From Leptotrichia trevisanii DSM 22070 (GTDB taxonomy: Bacteria > Fusobacteriota > Fusobacteriia > Fusobacteriales > Leptotrichiaceae): a stretch of DNA of 64,000 nucleotides. Location of the stretch: assembly GCF_000482505.1 (NCBI RefSeq), contig NZ_KI519443.1, forward strand, positions 171,245 through 235,244, in the 5' to 3' direction. Of this stretch, positions 1 to 10,008 are shown one piece after another. The translations under genes were made by a program, and so were the position numbers. Below the pieces are notes generated by a model. That model did no database searches and was not told the DNA's origin. It worked only from the letters and a program-made list of their open reading frames with translations. How positions within the stretch are numbered: position 1 is the first letter of the stretch; each line of letters opens with the position of its first letter.

Positions 1-1238
1 ATTTGATCTTTAATTGCTTTTACAGCGTTATCAAGTGCAACTTTTGGTTGTGCTTTTCCTGCCCAGGCATCTCCTAATGCTGCTCCCATAGGATCCCATA
101 CGGCTCCCATTTGAGGAACTGATGGCATTGGTTCAGCAACTGAGATTTGTGCTAAGAATGCTTTTGAAATATCATCTGCTGGTTCGAAAGATTTTAATGG
201 AGGAATTTGTCCTGTCATTTCAAATCTTTTTTGAAGCATTTCTTTTGAAGAAGCAAATTCTAGGAATAACACTGCTGCTTGTGGATATTTAGTAGTAGAA
301 TTAATTCCTAATATTCTTACACCTGAGAATGATTTAGGTTTTTGTCCATTAATTGTAGGTAACGGTACTACACCATATTTTACTTTAGAATCTTTTAAAT
401 CACTCAGGAACCAAGGCCCATTTATTACTGCTGCAACTTTTCCTTCGGTAAACAAAGCTTTTATAACATTTGCATTTACATCTTGAGCTTTATCAGCAGA
501 AACTTCTTTTAATTTTAACATTGCTTCAAGCCCTTTTACAGCACCATCGTTGTTAAGTCCCATATCATTAACATCTGTTCCATTTTTGAATACATAACCT
601 CCATCAGCTGAAAGGAATGCATAAGAAAAATAGAAATTAGCTGGTTCAAATAAAATTCCAAATTTTTGTGCACCTTTATTAGTTAATGATTTTGTAGCTT
701 CAATTAATTTTTCAAACGAATCAGGTGCTGTTGGTAATAAATCTTTATTATAGAATAAAGCGTAAGTTTCCATTGCCAAAGGTACACCGTAATGTTTGTT
801 ATCCATTGCTTTAGATCCGCTTACAGCCCCTGGATAAAAATCCTGTTCCACTTTATTTACCAATTCAGGTACATCATCCAATGTGAATAATAATCCTGCA
901 CTTGCAGCTGTTCCTATATTATCATGAGGGAAAACTACCAAGTCTGCCGCTCCAGAATCTGTTTTTCCTTCAGTTTGCAATTTTTTCACTACATCAGGTG
1001 CTTCCACATTTTCATAAGTTACTTTAACATTATATTTTTTTTCAAATTCCTGAGCCACATATTTTATCCAGTCCGCTTCTTTTCCTTTAGATTCCCAGAT
1101 TTTCAAAGTAGCTCCACTTTCTGGCTTTAATTCTGACATTGCAGAACCTTGTTTACCTCCATCTGTTTTTTCAGCTTCTTTTTTTCCACATGAAAATAGA
1201 ACCATCATAGCCGAAATAATTAATAATATCTTTTTCAT
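1..1238 (-). CDS. malE: Maltodextrin ABC transporter substrate-binding lipoprotein (MalE-type), 3' end cut by window edge
   Basis: Extracellular sugar-binding lipoprotein that delivers maltose or maltodextrins to an ABC importer. The first residues form a lipoprotein signal ending in LFSC (Cys about residue 17), followed by the family 1 binding-protein pattern LKIWESKGKEADW, a region with GPWFLSDL, and the late VAEPMPSVPQM segment typical of MalE homologues. 412 codons are visible and no stop is reached, so the C-terminus lies left of position 1. The ATG at 1236-1238 is preceded by GGAGG. It follows the LamB porin gene by about 40 bases on the same strand, so they are probably co-transcribed; malF/malG would be expected just left of the window. 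The maltodextrin specificity is inferred from similarity and context. Confidence 0.9.
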   Translation of the reverse strand, partial: MKKILLIISAMMVLFSCGKKEAEKTDGGKQGSAMSELKPESGATLKIWESKGKEADWIKYVAQEFEKKYNVKVTYENVEAPDVVKKLQTEGKTDSGAADLVVFPHDNIGTAASAGLLFTLDDVPELVNKVEQDFYPGAVSGSKAMDNKHYGVPLAMETYALFYNKDLLPTAPDSFEKLIEATKSLTNKGAQKFGILFEPANFYFSYAFLSADGGYVFKNGTDVNDMGLNNDGAVKGLEAMLKLKEVSADKAQDVNANVIKALFTEGKVAAVINGPWFLSDLKDSKVKYGVVPLPTINGQKPKSFSGVRILGINSTTKYPQAAVLFLEFASSKEMLQKRFEMTGQIPPLKSFEPADDISKAFLAQISVAEPMPSVPQMGAVWDPMGAALGDAWAGKAQPKVALDNAVKAIKDQ

Positions 1239-1280
1239 CCTTGTATCCTCCAATTTTATCTTCAAATCAATAACTTGCTA

Positions 1281-2651
1281 TTAGAACCAAACTTCTGTTT
1301 GAATTCCAAATAATACTCCTTTATTATGTTCTTTTCCATCCAAATCTTTTCTTATCATTTTCTTATCCCCAAAACCATGTCCATAAGTTACAAATGCTCT
1401 GATTTCAGGACGTCCCCAGAAGTTTTCTGTATCAAGTTTTAAAGTAGGTGCCACTGTTAATTTGAATAATCCACTGTCGTAGTCTGTTTGTCCTTTACGA
1501 ACTTTTACATAGTCAACTCCTGTTTCATATTGCATAGCAAAATGGCTTGTTATAGGGTTGCTAACTCTTACTCCTGCTGTTACCCATTGTTGTCTTTGAT
1601 CTTTTGCTCCCCAGAAGTTTTTATCATATCTATACCCTAATTCAGGCATAACTTGCCAGCTATCTGAAAGATTAGCCTGTCCATATGTGATTAAGTTTAC
1701 AGATACAGCATCTTTTCTGCTATCTCCCCATGAAGTAGCACTTCCAAGTCCACTTGCAGAACCAAGTCCTACCCCACCTTGTAATACAATTTTAGAAAAT
1801 CCGTTATCTTTAAATCCATAGAATCCTGGTAAACTATAACTAATTGCACCTTGTGTTCCCCATTCAGTTATATCTTTATCAGTAGAATCTGATCTCATTG
1901 TATGTCCTGCCAATTCAAATGCCCAAGGGCCTACTGAATATTTAGTATGAAGTGTGTATTCAGGATGTTTTCCTGGATCTGTTGCTATTAGGGCAACATC
2001 AGCTGTTCCTGAACCAAGTTTTATGTTTTGAACCCCTGCTCCTGTTCCTGAGAAGTCTTTAATATAATAGTCATTTATATGAATGTCTTCTCTGTTGTAA
2101 TATCTTTTTCCAGCCCAATATGTAGCTCCACCATTCGGTGTTATATCAACATAAAATTGTCTAGTTTTAAATGAATCATTTTCAGAACCTGGATCATTTG
2201 CACTTCCTGCAGTCCATGTTTTATAGTCATTTCCTGAACCTGATTTTGTTGAGAACATGTAGTGAACTGAACCTTGTGCCCCATTTATATCAAATTTTTT
2301 CACTAATTCCATTTCTGCATATGTATCATCTTCATTACCAAGTCTATATTTTTTAGCAAATCCTTCATCCTGTACTTTAAATGCAGATCCTTTTTCTCCT
2401 TGTTGATCTATAAGAAGTCCCGCTCTTCCGTAACCATGAAATTCAAATCCATCAGTTATGCTTGCCATACTGAATGCTGGTGCAGGAGCTGGTGGTGGTG
2501 TTTGTTTTTCAGCTATTTGTTTTGACAATTCCTGTTTAGTTTCTATCAACTCTCTTTCAAGTCTTTCAACTCTTTCTTCCAGTGTTTCCGCATTTATAAA
2601 TGAACATGCCATTAAAAACGCTGTCAATGCTAAAAGTATTTTTTTTCTCAT
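1281..2651 (-). CDS. lamB: Maltoporin-type outer-membrane carbohydrate porin
   Basis: Outer-membrane beta-barrel for passive entry of maltodextrins. A signal peptide (MRKKILLAL... to INA/ET) is followed by a short coiled coil rich in Glu/Arg/Leu heptads, a Pro/Ala linker, then the LamB signature FHGYGRAGLL and a barrel ending in an aromatic residue (EVWF), as outer-membrane proteins do. About 456 residues, within the family range. A TTG 15 bases upstream is in frame, but GGAG at 2661-2664 places the start at the ATG at 2651. Downstream lies the MalE-type gene, upstream the MalK-type gene, which supports a maltodextrin role over other sugars. The N-terminal coiled coil is common in fusobacterial and ScrY-like porins and may contact the cell wall (inference). 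Confidence 0.9.
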   Translation of the reverse strand: MRKKILLALTAFLMACSFINAETLEERVERLERELIETKQELSKQIAEKQTPPPAPAPAFSMASITDGFEFHGYGRAGLLIDQQGEKGSAFKVQDEGFAKKYRLGNEDDTYAEMELVKKFDINGAQGSVHYMFSTKSGSGNDYKTWTAGSANDPGSENDSFKTRQFYVDITPNGGATYWAGKRYYNREDIHINDYYIKDFSGTGAGVQNIKLGSGTADVALIATDPGKHPEYTLHTKYSVGPWAFELAGHTMRSDSTDKDITEWGTQGAISYSLPGFYGFKDNGFSKIVLQGGVGLGSASGLGSATSWGDSRKDAVSVNLITYGQANLSDSWQVMPELGYRYDKNFWGAKDQRQQWVTAGVRVSNPITSHFAMQYETGVDYVKVRKGQTDYDSGLFKLTVAPTLKLDTENFWGRPEIRAFVTYGHGFGDKKMIRKDLDGKEHNKGVLFGIQTEVWF

Positions 2652-2967
2652 AATAAAATCCTCCAAATATTTTTTATTTTTATTTATTAAATTTAAAGCT
2701 AATTTACAAAACAGATTATAGATTGTTGTGAATTATCAATTTTATAATTTATATTTGTCTATTTGTTAAAATTATTTATCGAAGTATAATAATGTTTGTT
2801 TTACTTAAAAAATATTTAAAATTCTATTTCTTTTGGTAAATTAACTTTTTATTAACTATTCTTTAGTTTATAAATTGCTTAACTTCTTAAAAGATCCAAT
2901 TATCCCAAAATTGAATAACTTAACTACAATGTCTAAGTTTGGCTAAATGATTATGTTAGGCTGTATT
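2652..2967. other. Intergenic region between malK-type gene and lamB
   Basis: About 316 AT-rich bases with no open frame I would call. It holds the ribosome-binding site of lamB and, on the minus strand, a TATAAT at 2715-2720 without a convincing -35. I see no clear terminator after the MalK-type gene. Confidence 0.5.
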
Positions 2968-4068
2968 TTATAAACTTATATTTTCTTCTGTCTGTGCATC
3001 AAATATATGTGCTTTTGAAGTGTCAAATCTAAATATTTTTTTCGTTTTGTTGCTCTTAATTTGTGTAAAATTTGAATTTAATCTGCAAGTAAATTGATGA
3101 TCATTAAGTGAAAAATAAATGTATTCTTCATTCCCCATCTGTTCTACAACATTTATTTCCCCCTCTTTTGAAAAACTGTCTTCCACTTCGGAAACTGATA
3201 TATTTTCAGGACGTATTCCAAATACAACTTTTTTCCCGACATGGTTTTTCAATTTTTCAGCTTTCTCACTTGCAATTTCTATTTGTGTTCCACTTAAATC
3301 TATGTATATTCGCCCTTCATTTTCTACTAATTCACCATCTATAAGATTCATAGTGGGAGAACCGATAAACCCAGCTACGAACTTATTGGCAGGATAATGA
3401 TATAGATTTAAAGGTGTATCAACCTGCATTATTCGTCCTGATTTTAATACTGTTATTCTGTCACCCATAGTCATTGCTTCAACTTGATCGTGAGTAACAT
3501 ATATCATTGTTGTTTTCAGTTCCTTATGAAGTTGTGCTATTCTTACACGCATTGAAACTCTTAACTTAGCATCAAGGTTTGATAAAGGCTCGTCGAATAA
3601 GAATACTTCTGGCTCTCTTACGAGTGCCCTTCCAAGTGCAACCCTTTGTCTTTGTCCTCCTGACATTTCTTTAGGTTTTCTATCCAAAAGATCTGTTATC
3701 TCAAGTTTTTCTGCTGCTTCCCGTACTCTTCTGTCAATTTCATCTTTTGGAGTTTTTTTCAATTTTAATCCAAATGCCATATTTTCATAAACTGTCATAT
3801 GCGGATACAAGGCATAATTTTGAAACACCATAGCTATTCCTCTATCCTTTGGCGGAATGTCATTTACTAGTCTGTCACCTATGTATATTTCACCACCACT
3901 TATTTCCTCAAGCCCTGCCACCATTCTCAACGTTGTTGATTTTGCACAGCCTGATGGCCCTACAAATACCATAAATTCGCCATCTTTTATGTCCAAGTCT
4001 ATGCCGTGAACCGCTTTAAAGCCGTTTGGATATTGTTTTTCAACTTTTTTTAATACCACTCTTGACAT
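2968..4068 (-). CDS. malK: Sugar ABC transporter ATPase, MalK/MsmX/UgpC type
   Basis: Cytoplasmic ATPase subunit that powers sugar ABC importers; the MsmX type often serves several permeases. The N-terminal half is the ATPase: Walker A GPSGCAKS near residue 39, signature MSGGQRQR, Walker B VFLFDEP, and an H-loop in YVTHDQ. The C-terminal ~130 residues form the OB/TOBE regulatory domain (FGIRPENI). 366 residues is usual for the family. The start is well set: GGAGGAG at 4074-4080 before ATG 4068. Odd point: the glycine before the Walker A lysine is alanine (GCAK, codon GCA) where most relatives have GCGK. It has its own promoter and is about 320 bases from lamB, so it may serve more than one importer. 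Confidence 0.93.
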   Translation of the reverse strand: MSRVVLKKVEKQYPNGFKAVHGIDLDIKDGEFMVFVGPSGCAKSTTLRMVAGLEEISGGEIYIGDRLVNDIPPKDRGIAMVFQNYALYPHMTVYENMAFGLKLKKTPKDEIDRRVREAAEKLEITDLLDRKPKEMSGGQRQRVALGRALVREPEVFLFDEPLSNLDAKLRVSMRVRIAQLHKELKTTMIYVTHDQVEAMTMGDRITVLKSGRIMQVDTPLNLYHYPANKFVAGFIGSPTMNLIDGELVENEGRIYIDLSGTQIEIASEKAEKLKNHVGKKVVFGIRPENISVSEVEDSFSKEGEINVVEQMGNEEYIYFSLNDHQFTCRLNSNFTQIKSNKTKKIFRFDTSKAHIFDAQTEENISL

Positions 4069-4119
4069 TGATACTCCTCCTAAAACTTAAATAATACTTT
4101 TTTTACCCTTTATGTTCTA

Positions 4120-4147
4120 AGTATACCTTAATTTTTTCTATTGTCAA
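4120..4147 (-). promoter_or_regulatory. Promoter of the MalK-type gene
   Basis: On the minus strand a perfect TTGACA (4142-4147) is followed after 16 bases by TATACT (4120-4125), about 50 bases upstream of the malK start codon. Both boxes match sigma-70/SigA consensus well. Confidence 0.7.
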
Positions 4148-4581
4148 TACCTATACGTAAATCTTTTTTTAAAATTTTTAATTCTCACCTTTAAATTTTC
4201 TTACAAACACTGAAAATACTTACTTATTTAGAATATAAAAATTTTTTATAATTTTTAAATACCCTAAAAATCAGACGATAAAACTTTGATTATTATATTT
4301 GAAGTTTATAATTATTTAATATTCAATAACAATTTACTGTATTTTTACTTCTAAATTCATACATATCTATTCCAAAGTCTGCCCTTTAATATTCAACTAA
4401 AGATTTTTTATAATCTTGATTTTAATTTATTATAAAAAATCAGTGTAGTTAAATTAAAATTAAGAAAAAAATATTTATTAGTCAAAATCCATTTAGTAAA
4501 TTTTAAAATAAAAATTATTTATTTGAATACTTAAAAACAAATTTTTACTCTAATCTAAATATTTCATTTTAAAATTATACA
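4148..4581. other. Divergent intergenic region with a 13-bp perfect inverted repeat
   Basis: Very AT-rich region between the outward-facing malK and permease promoters, with no credible open frame. It contains a perfect 13-base inverted repeat: GATTTTTTATAAT at 4402-4414 pairs with 4429-4441 across a 14-base loop. There is no T-run on the exit side of either strand, so a simple terminator is unlikely. A related but degraded arrangement occurs near 50465-50505. Confidence 0.5.
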
Positions 4582-4610
4582 TTTACAATTTTACATATTT
4601 ATTATATAAT
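4582..4610 (+). promoter_or_regulatory. Promoter of the AI-2E-family permease gene
   Basis: TTTACA (4582-4587), 17-base spacer, TATAAT (4605-4610), 44 bases upstream of the start codon at 4655. Five of six and six of six matches to the consensus boxes. Confidence 0.7.
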
Positions 4611-4654
4611 AATGCTACAAACTAAATAATAAACTGAAAAAGGAGCATTTCATT

Positions 4655-5821
4655 ATGGCAAGTTACAAAAATTTTGACTTTAAAAAATTATATTTTCTTG
4701 TATATATTGCTTTAATTCTGCTAGTTGTATTTATAGCGTTTAAACTTGGAATTTTTTTGTTTCCATTTACAATAGCATTATTTTTATCAATATTGACACG
4801 TCCATTTACACGATTTTTACAAAGGAAGTTGAAATTATCAAAAAAACTTTCTACAATAATTTCAATTATAACATTTTTAATTTTATTTTTTGGAGTAATA
4901 GGATGGGGATCATTAAAGTTAATAAGTGAAATTTATAAATTATCACAGAATCTTAATAGTTACAGCGAAATTGCACAAAAATTATGGGTTGACAATATGG
5001 CAAAAGTTTACACTTATCTTGGAAATTTCCCATCAGGTTTTACAAAGCAGGTAAATGATACGATAAACAGTTTTATTTCGTCAGGTTCTGCAAGACTTGG
5101 AATGTTTATAAAAGGATTAATAAGTTTTATTACTTCTATACCAACATTGATTTTATATATCTGCATAACGATTTTAGCGACTTTTTTTATAAGTCTTGAT
5201 AGAGATGAGATTGTATCATTTTTAGAGCAACAATTGCCAAAATCTTGGTTAGACAAGGTATTTAATATAAAAACGGATATGTTTACCGTTCTAGGTTCCT
5301 ACATAAAAGCACAAGTTATTTTGATGACAATTTGTTTTTTTGAACTTTTAATCTGCTTACATTTACTGTCATTTTTAAATTTAAATGTACCATACCCTTT
5401 GTTAATGTCAATTATAATCTGTGCAATTGATGCCTTGCCAATTTTGGGAGCAGGAACTATTTTAATTCCATGGGCAATAATTTCCTTTGCACTGGCTGAT
5501 ATTAAATTAGGAATCGCACTAATAATAATTTACTTGTTTGTTTTATCAGTACGGCAAATGCTGGAACCAAAATTAGTAAGTCAAAATTTAGGAGTACATC
5601 CACTAATCACACTAATTTCAATGTATTCAGGTTTCAAAATTTTTGGAGTAATTGGGTTTTTAATAGGGCCAGTTGTAATGATTATTTTAAAAAATGTATT
5701 TTCAAGAGAACTGGAAGTTGGATTTTTCCGAGATATTTTTGGTGAACCATCTGACAATATAAAGTCCAATAATACCAAAATAAATGATATTGAAATAAAA
5801 ACAAAAAAAGATATTAAATAA
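4655..5821 (+). CDS. AI-2E family / YtvI-like membrane permease
   Basis: Polytopic inner-membrane protein of the AI-2E/PerM superfamily, nearest in style to YtvI. 388 residues with about seven to eight hydrophobic segments: two N-terminal hairpins (around residues 14-55 and 70-92), a long soluble loop rich in Asn and Ser, then a C-terminal membrane bundle with the conserved DALPILGAGTILIPW and QMLEPKLVSQNLG stretches. The tail is Lys/Asn-rich and cytoplasmic. Members export or exchange small molecules or ions; the substrate here is not deducible from sequence. AGGAG precedes the ATG at 4655. It is a single-gene unit with its own promoter and a shared bidirectional terminator downstream. Confidence 0.82.
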   Translation: MASYKNFDFKKLYFLVYIALILLVVFIAFKLGIFLFPFTIALFLSILTRPFTRFLQRKLKLSKKLSTIISIITFLILFFGVIGWGSLKLISEIYKLSQNLNSYSEIAQKLWVDNMAKVYTYLGNFPSGFTKQVNDTINSFISSGSARLGMFIKGLISFITSIPTLILYICITILATFFISLDRDEIVSFLEQQLPKSWLDKVFNIKTDMFTVLGSYIKAQVILMTICFFELLICLHLLSFLNLNVPYPLLMSIIICAIDALPILGAGTILIPWAIISFALADIKLGIALIIIYLFVLSVRQMLEPKLVSQNLGVHPLITLISMYSGFKIFGVIGFLIGPVVMIILKNVFSRELEVGFFRDIFGEPSDNIKSNNTKINDIEIKTKKDIK

Positions 5822-5831
5822 TAGCCAAACA

Positions 5832-5867
5832 TAAAAAGAGCCGCAATTAAGCGACTCTATTTTTTTA
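5832..5867. terminator. Bidirectional terminator between the permease and the V-ATPase operon
   Basis: AGAGCCGC (5837-5844), loop AATTAA, GCGACTCT (5851-5858), one mismatch in the stem. A T-run follows on the plus strand and an A-run precedes it, so it can stop both convergent units. Confidence 0.75.
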
Positions 5868-5891
5868 TCCCAGATAAAATTTCTAATTTAT

Positions 5892-6530
5892 TTATGCTTT
5901 TTCAGCCATCATATCCTTAACTTTCATAAGCCTTGTAATGCTTGATCTCTCATTTTCATCAAGCTTCATCTGGATATAACGAATTGTTTCTTCAAGTTGT
6001 GGAATTGTCATATATTCCAGTGCATTTACACGCCGTCTTGTCTTTTCCACTTCGTCTGCCATAAGCTGACATGCCTTTTCAATTTCTGCCAGTTCCAGCA
6101 AGTCTTTCATCACTTTATTCAAGCCGTCAACAGCATCATCCAAGTCAGCAGATGTTTGTGCATATCCATATGGATAAGCTACTTCTGCACTTTCCAGATC
6201 CCTGTTAAAAGTCATTTTTGGTACAATTACGCTCATTACATTTTTAGTTTCTATATTTGCAAAAAGTTTATCTTCTGAATATGCAATGGCATTTTCCAGC
6301 ATTTCATCAGACATTACCCCTCTTGCAAGCAGAAAATCCTTAAACGAATCCTGCAATTTCCCTTCCACCTCTTCACGTAATTTTCTATTCTGCTTTATCA
6401 AAATTATAAATTGTCGCATAAGTTCATCCTGCTTGTCCTTTAACAATTTATGTCCACTTTTGGCAGTTTTTAGACGTGCCTTTAAACGGCTTAACTCCAT
6501 TCTTGTAGGATTTACATTTAATCTTGCCAT
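5892..6530 (-). CDS. ntpD: V-type ATPase subunit D (central stalk)
   Basis: Central rotor shaft of the V-type ATPase, linking the A3B3 head to the membrane ring. 212 residues, mostly two long helices of a coiled coil with the family start [17 protein letters not shown] and the C-terminal helix [20 protein letters not shown] segment. Last gene of the nine-gene operon; its start follows the stop of the B subunit by three bases, with GGAG at 6542-6545 inside the end of that gene. It terminates at the bidirectional hairpin shared with the permease gene. Confidence 0.95.
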   Translation of the reverse strand: MARLNVNPTRMELSRLKARLKTAKSGHKLLKDKQDELMRQFIILIKQNRKLREEVEGKLQDSFKDFLLARGVMSDEMLENAIAYSEDKLFANIETKNVMSVIVPKMTFNRDLESAEVAYPYGYAQTSADLDDAVDGLNKVMKDLLELAEIEKACQLMADEVEKTRRRVNALEYMTIPQLEETIRYIQMKLDENERSSITRLMKVKDMMAEKA

Positions 6531-6533
6531 AGT

Positions 6534-7913
6534 TTATTCATCTCCTGCAGGTAAATATTTTTCCAAATATTCATCTCTAATTCTTTTCAACTCTGTTCTT
6601 GGTAATATTTTTAGTAAATCCCATCCTAAATTTAAAGTATCCTCAATAGTTCTGTTATTGTCAAAGCCTTGAGCCACATATTGTTCCTCAAATGCAGTCG
6701 TAAATTTAACAAACGCCTTATCAGTTTCAGACAATGCTGATTCTCCCAAGATTACAGCCAATTCTTTAGCTTCCTTACCAGTCGCATAAGCCGCAAACAA
6801 TTGGTTCATCGTATCCGCATGATCCTCTCTTGTCTTTCCTTTTCCAATCCCTTTATCCTTCAATCTTGAAAGTGACGGCAAAACGTCAATTGGAGGCATT
6901 AAATTCTGTTTATACAAATCTCTTGACAAGATTATTTGCCCCTCTGTAATATATCCAGTCAAATCTGGAATTGGGTGAGTCTTATCATCTTCAGGCATTG
7001 TCAAAATTGGTATTTGCGTAATCGAACCTTCACGCCCTTTAATTCTTCCCGCTCTTTCATAGATTGTCGATAAATCGGTATACAGGTATCCTGGATATCC
7101 TCTTCTTCCTGGAACTTCCTTTCTTGCTGCCGATACTTCACGTAACGCTTCACAATAGTTAGTCAAGTCAGTTAAAATTACAAGTACGTGCATCCCTTTT
7201 TCAAATGCCAGGTATTCTGCACAAGTAAGTGCCATTTTTGGTGTAGACAGACGCTCGATTGCTGGATCGTTAGCCAAATTCATAAATAATACCGCTCTAT
7301 CTATCGCTCCTGTTTTTATAAAGTCTTCCGTAAATGTCTGAGCTTCTTCAAATGTAATCCCAATCGCTCCAAATACTACCGCAAATTTTGAATCTGTTCC
7401 CAAAACTTTTGCCTGTCTTGCAATTTGCAGTGCCAATTCTGCATGCGGAAGTCCTGAACCAGAGAATATCGGTAATTTTTGCCCCCTAACAAGAGTATTT
7501 AGCCCATCAATGGCAGAAACTCCTGTTTGGATAAATTCTGACGGATAATCACGTGCAACTGGATTTATAGCCGTTCCATTTATATCCAATGTCTTTTCAG
7601 GAATAATTTTCGGCCCGTTATCTTTTGGACGTCCCAATCCATCAAATACACGTCCAATCATATCTTCAGATACTCCAAGTGATAAAGGCCTACCCAAGAA
7701 TCTTACTTTTGAATCTTTCAGGTTAATTCCAGCCGAATTTTCAAATAACTGCACTACAGCCTTATCTCCATTTACTTCAAGCACACGTCCACGACGAAGC
7801 TCTCCCTTTTGAGTTTCAATTTCAACAAGCTCTTCATATTTGATGCCCTCAACACCTTCAACCATCATCAATGGCCCTACAACTTCCTTAATAGTTTTGT
7901 ATTCCTTAAGCAT
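6534..7913 (-). CDS. ntpB: V-type ATPase subunit B (non-catalytic)
   Basis: Regulatory nucleotide-site subunit of the A3B3 head. 459 residues from ATG 7913. It carries the B-subunit hallmark [18 protein letters not shown] in place of a true P-loop, then [17 protein letters not shown] and the conserved [19 protein letters not shown] region. A GTG nine bases upstream is in frame, but AGGAGG (7922-7927) lies eight bases from the ATG, so the ATG is preferred. The start overlaps the end of the A subunit by eight bases, suggesting coupled translation that balances A and B. Confidence 0.96.
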   Translation of the reverse strand: MLKEYKTIKEVVGPLMMVEGVEGIKYEELVEIETQKGELRRGRVLEVNGDKAVVQLFENSAGINLKDSKVRFLGRPLSLGVSEDMIGRVFDGLGRPKDNGPKIIPEKTLDINGTAINPVARDYPSEFIQTGVSAIDGLNTLVRGQKLPIFSGSGLPHAELALQIARQAKVLGTDSKFAVVFGAIGITFEEAQTFTEDFIKTGAIDRAVLFMNLANDPAIERLSTPKMALTCAEYLAFEKGMHVLVILTDLTNYCEALREVSAARKEVPGRRGYPGYLYTDLSTIYERAGRIKGREGSITQIPILTMPEDDKTHPIPDLTGYITEGQIILSRDLYKQNLMPPIDVLPSLSRLKDKGIGKGKTREDHADTMNQLFAAYATGKEAKELAVILGESALSETDKAFVKFTTAFEEQYVAQGFDNNRTIEDTLNLGWDLLKILPRTELKRIRDEYLEKYLPAGDE

Positions 7914-9681
7914 TTGCCACACCTCCTTTATTTACAAGTTCATCTATTCCTGTTTCCAATTCTTTTGCTATTTCTTTAATTTTACCTAATTCCGCTTCAG
8001 GCAGATATTTTGCCCTTGCAATTCTTTCTCTTACGGGCATTGCGATAATTTCACTTAAATAAGCTCCATTTTCAAGCCCTCTTAATCCTTCGTCATAGAA
8101 TTTCAATACCAAATCAAGCATTTTATCCTGTTTTTCAAGTGAAGTATAAGTATCTGACTCCATAAACGCATTTTGCTGCAAGTAATCTTCTCTTATTGAT
8201 TTTGCAATTTCCAGTTTAAGCTGATCCTTTTCTGACAAAGTATCCTTACCAACCAGTCTAACAATTTCCTGCAAGCTGTTCTCCTCTTGTAACAATGACA
8301 TTGCACGAGCCCTGTTTTTAGAAAATTCAGGCCCCACGTTCTGATTCATCCAGTTATCAACTTTCGCTTGATACAAAGAATATGAATTTAACCAGTTAAT
8401 CGCTGGGAAATGACGTCTATATGCCAAATTTGCATCTAGTCCCCAGAACACCTTAACAATACGAAGTGTCGCCTGTGATACTGGTTCTGAAATATCTCCA
8501 CCCGGAGGTGAAACCGCTCCAATGACTGTCAAAGCCCCTTCTCTTCCATCTTGTCCAAGACAAATTACTTTTCCTGCTCTTTCGTAAAATTCAGCGGCTC
8601 TTGAACCTAGATAAGCTGGGTATCCTTCATCCCCTGGCATTTCTTCAAGCCGTCCAGACATTTCCCTAAGTGCTTCCGCCCATCTTGAAGTAGAATCCGC
8701 CATTATTGCCACTGAATATCCCATATCCCTAAAATATTCAGCAATTGTAATTCCTGTATAAATACTGGCCTCTCTGGCCGCAACTGGCATATTTGAAGTA
8801 TTTGCTATAAGTACAGTTCTTTTCATCAATGATTGTCCAGTTTTTGGATCTATAATTTCTGGAAATTCCATAAGAACGTCTGTCATCTCATTCCCACGCT
8901 CTCCACATCCTACGTAAACTATAATTTCTGCATCTGCCCATTTAGCCATTTGGTGTTGTACAACCGTTTTTCCAGATCCGAAAGGCCCTGGTACACACGC
9001 AGTCCCACCTTTAGTTACAGGGAAAAATGTGTCAATTACCCTTTGTCCTGTAATTAACGGAGCTTCTGGATTTAATTTCTGTTTATATTTTCTTCCACGT
9101 CTTACTGGCCATTTTTGCATCATTTGAACTTCTACCAATTCACCTTTTTCAGTTTCAATAACCGCAATTGTGTCAACTACTGTATAACTTCCGCTTTTAA
9201 TAGTTTTCAAAGTCCCTTTAATTCCAGCTGGCACCATAATTTTGTGGTTTACAACAGAAGTTTCCTGAACAGTTCCCAAAATATCCCCAGTTTCAACTGT
9301 TGCCCCAACAGATAATACAGGCTCAAATTCCCATTTTTTCTCTCTGTTTAAAGGCTTAACTTCTACCCCTTTATCCAGAAAGTCCCCTGCTATTTCCTGA
9401 TATTCCTTTAGCGGACGCTGAATCCCATCAAACATCGCTTCAATAAGCCCAGGCCCCAATTCAACACTCAAAGGCTCTCCAGTTGTAAAAACCTCTTCTC
9501 CTGGCCCAATTCCCGATGTTTCTTCATATACTTGAATAGAAGCCTGATCGCCTCTCATTTCGATAATTTCACCTATCAATTTTTTCTCCGAAACTCTTAC
9601 CACATCATACACATTGGCATTTTCCATACCTTCTGCAACAACAAGAGGCCCAGATACTTTTATTATTCTTCCTGTTTTCAA
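7906..9681 (-). CDS. ntpA: V-type ATPase subunit A (catalytic)
   Basis: Catalytic ATPase subunit. It begins [19 protein letters not shown], has the A-type-specific non-homologous insert (about residues 110-190), Walker A GPFGSGKT in the 230s, the GERGNEM segment, and [21 protein letters not shown]. An ATG at 9697-9699 directly after the F-subunit stop is in frame, but it has no Shine-Dalgarno; AAAGGAGAA lies just upstream of a TTG at 9679-9681, which matches the usual N-terminus of homologues (591 residues). I therefore prefer the TTG; the alternative would add six residues. The catalytic glutamate in the GERG region is present. Confidence 0.95.
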   Translation of the reverse strand: MKTGRIIKVSGPLVVAEGMENANVYDVVRVSEKKLIGEIIEMRGDQASIQVYEETSGIGPGEEVFTTGEPLSVELGPGLIEAMFDGIQRPLKEYQEIAGDFLDKGVEVKPLNREKKWEFEPVLSVGATVETGDILGTVQETSVVNHKIMVPAGIKGTLKTIKSGSYTVVDTIAVIETEKGELVEVQMMQKWPVRRGRKYKQKLNPEAPLITGQRVIDTFFPVTKGGTACVPGPFGSGKTVVQHQMAKWADAEIIVYVGCGERGNEMTDVLMEFPEIIDPKTGQSLMKRTVLIANTSNMPVAAREASIYTGITIAEYFRDMGYSVAIMADSTSRWAEALREMSGRLEEMPGDEGYPAYLGSRAAEFYERAGKVICLGQDGREGALTVIGAVSPPGGDISEPVSQATLRIVKVFWGLDANLAYRRHFPAINWLNSYSLYQAKVDNWMNQNVGPEFSKNRARAMSLLQEENSLQEIVRLVGKDTLSEKDQLKLEIAKSIREDYLQQNAFMESDTYTSLEKQDKMLDLVLKFYDEGLRGLENGAYLSEIIAMPVRERIARAKYLPEAELGKIKEIAKELETGIDELVNKGGVANA

Positions 9682-9699
9682 TGAATTTTCTCCTTTCAT

Positions 9700-10008
9700 C
9701 TAAAATATATTAGATCCTATCGCTTTTTCAACGTACTCATCTATCTTTTTAAGCCCAATTCCCAAACTTCCCTGATTATTCGGAATCAAAATAACAGCTG
9801 GAAGCACTTCACGGTTGTATCTTTCAATGGTACTTTCAACTAATGCGGCAACTTGCTCTGTCACAAAGATAATACCATAGTTATTACTTGCCATCTCATC
9901 AATTGTGCTTCTCGCTTCTTCCTTTGTAATAACAGGGTACACGTCAATTCCCAGTGCCTTAAATGATAAAATAGAATCCTTATCTCCAACTACACCTATT
10001 TTATGCAT
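9700..10008 (-). CDS. ntpG: V-type ATPase subunit F (central stalk)
   Basis: Small central-stalk subunit bound to subunit D that modulates ATP hydrolysis. About 102 residues, starting MHKIGVVGDKDSILSF and containing ITEQVAALV-like and ILIPNNQGSLGIGL patterns typical of the family. A GTG nine bases earlier is in frame; the ATG at 10008 fits homologues better. The start overlaps the end of subunit C by eight bases (ATGCATAA), again implying coupling. Called NtpG in the Enterococcus hirae naming. Confidence 0.92.
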   Translation of the reverse strand: MHKIGVVGDKDSILSFKALGIDVYPVITKEEARSTIDEMASNNYGIIFVTEQVAALVESTIERYNREVLPAVILIPNNQGSLGIGLKKIDEYVEKAIGSNIF

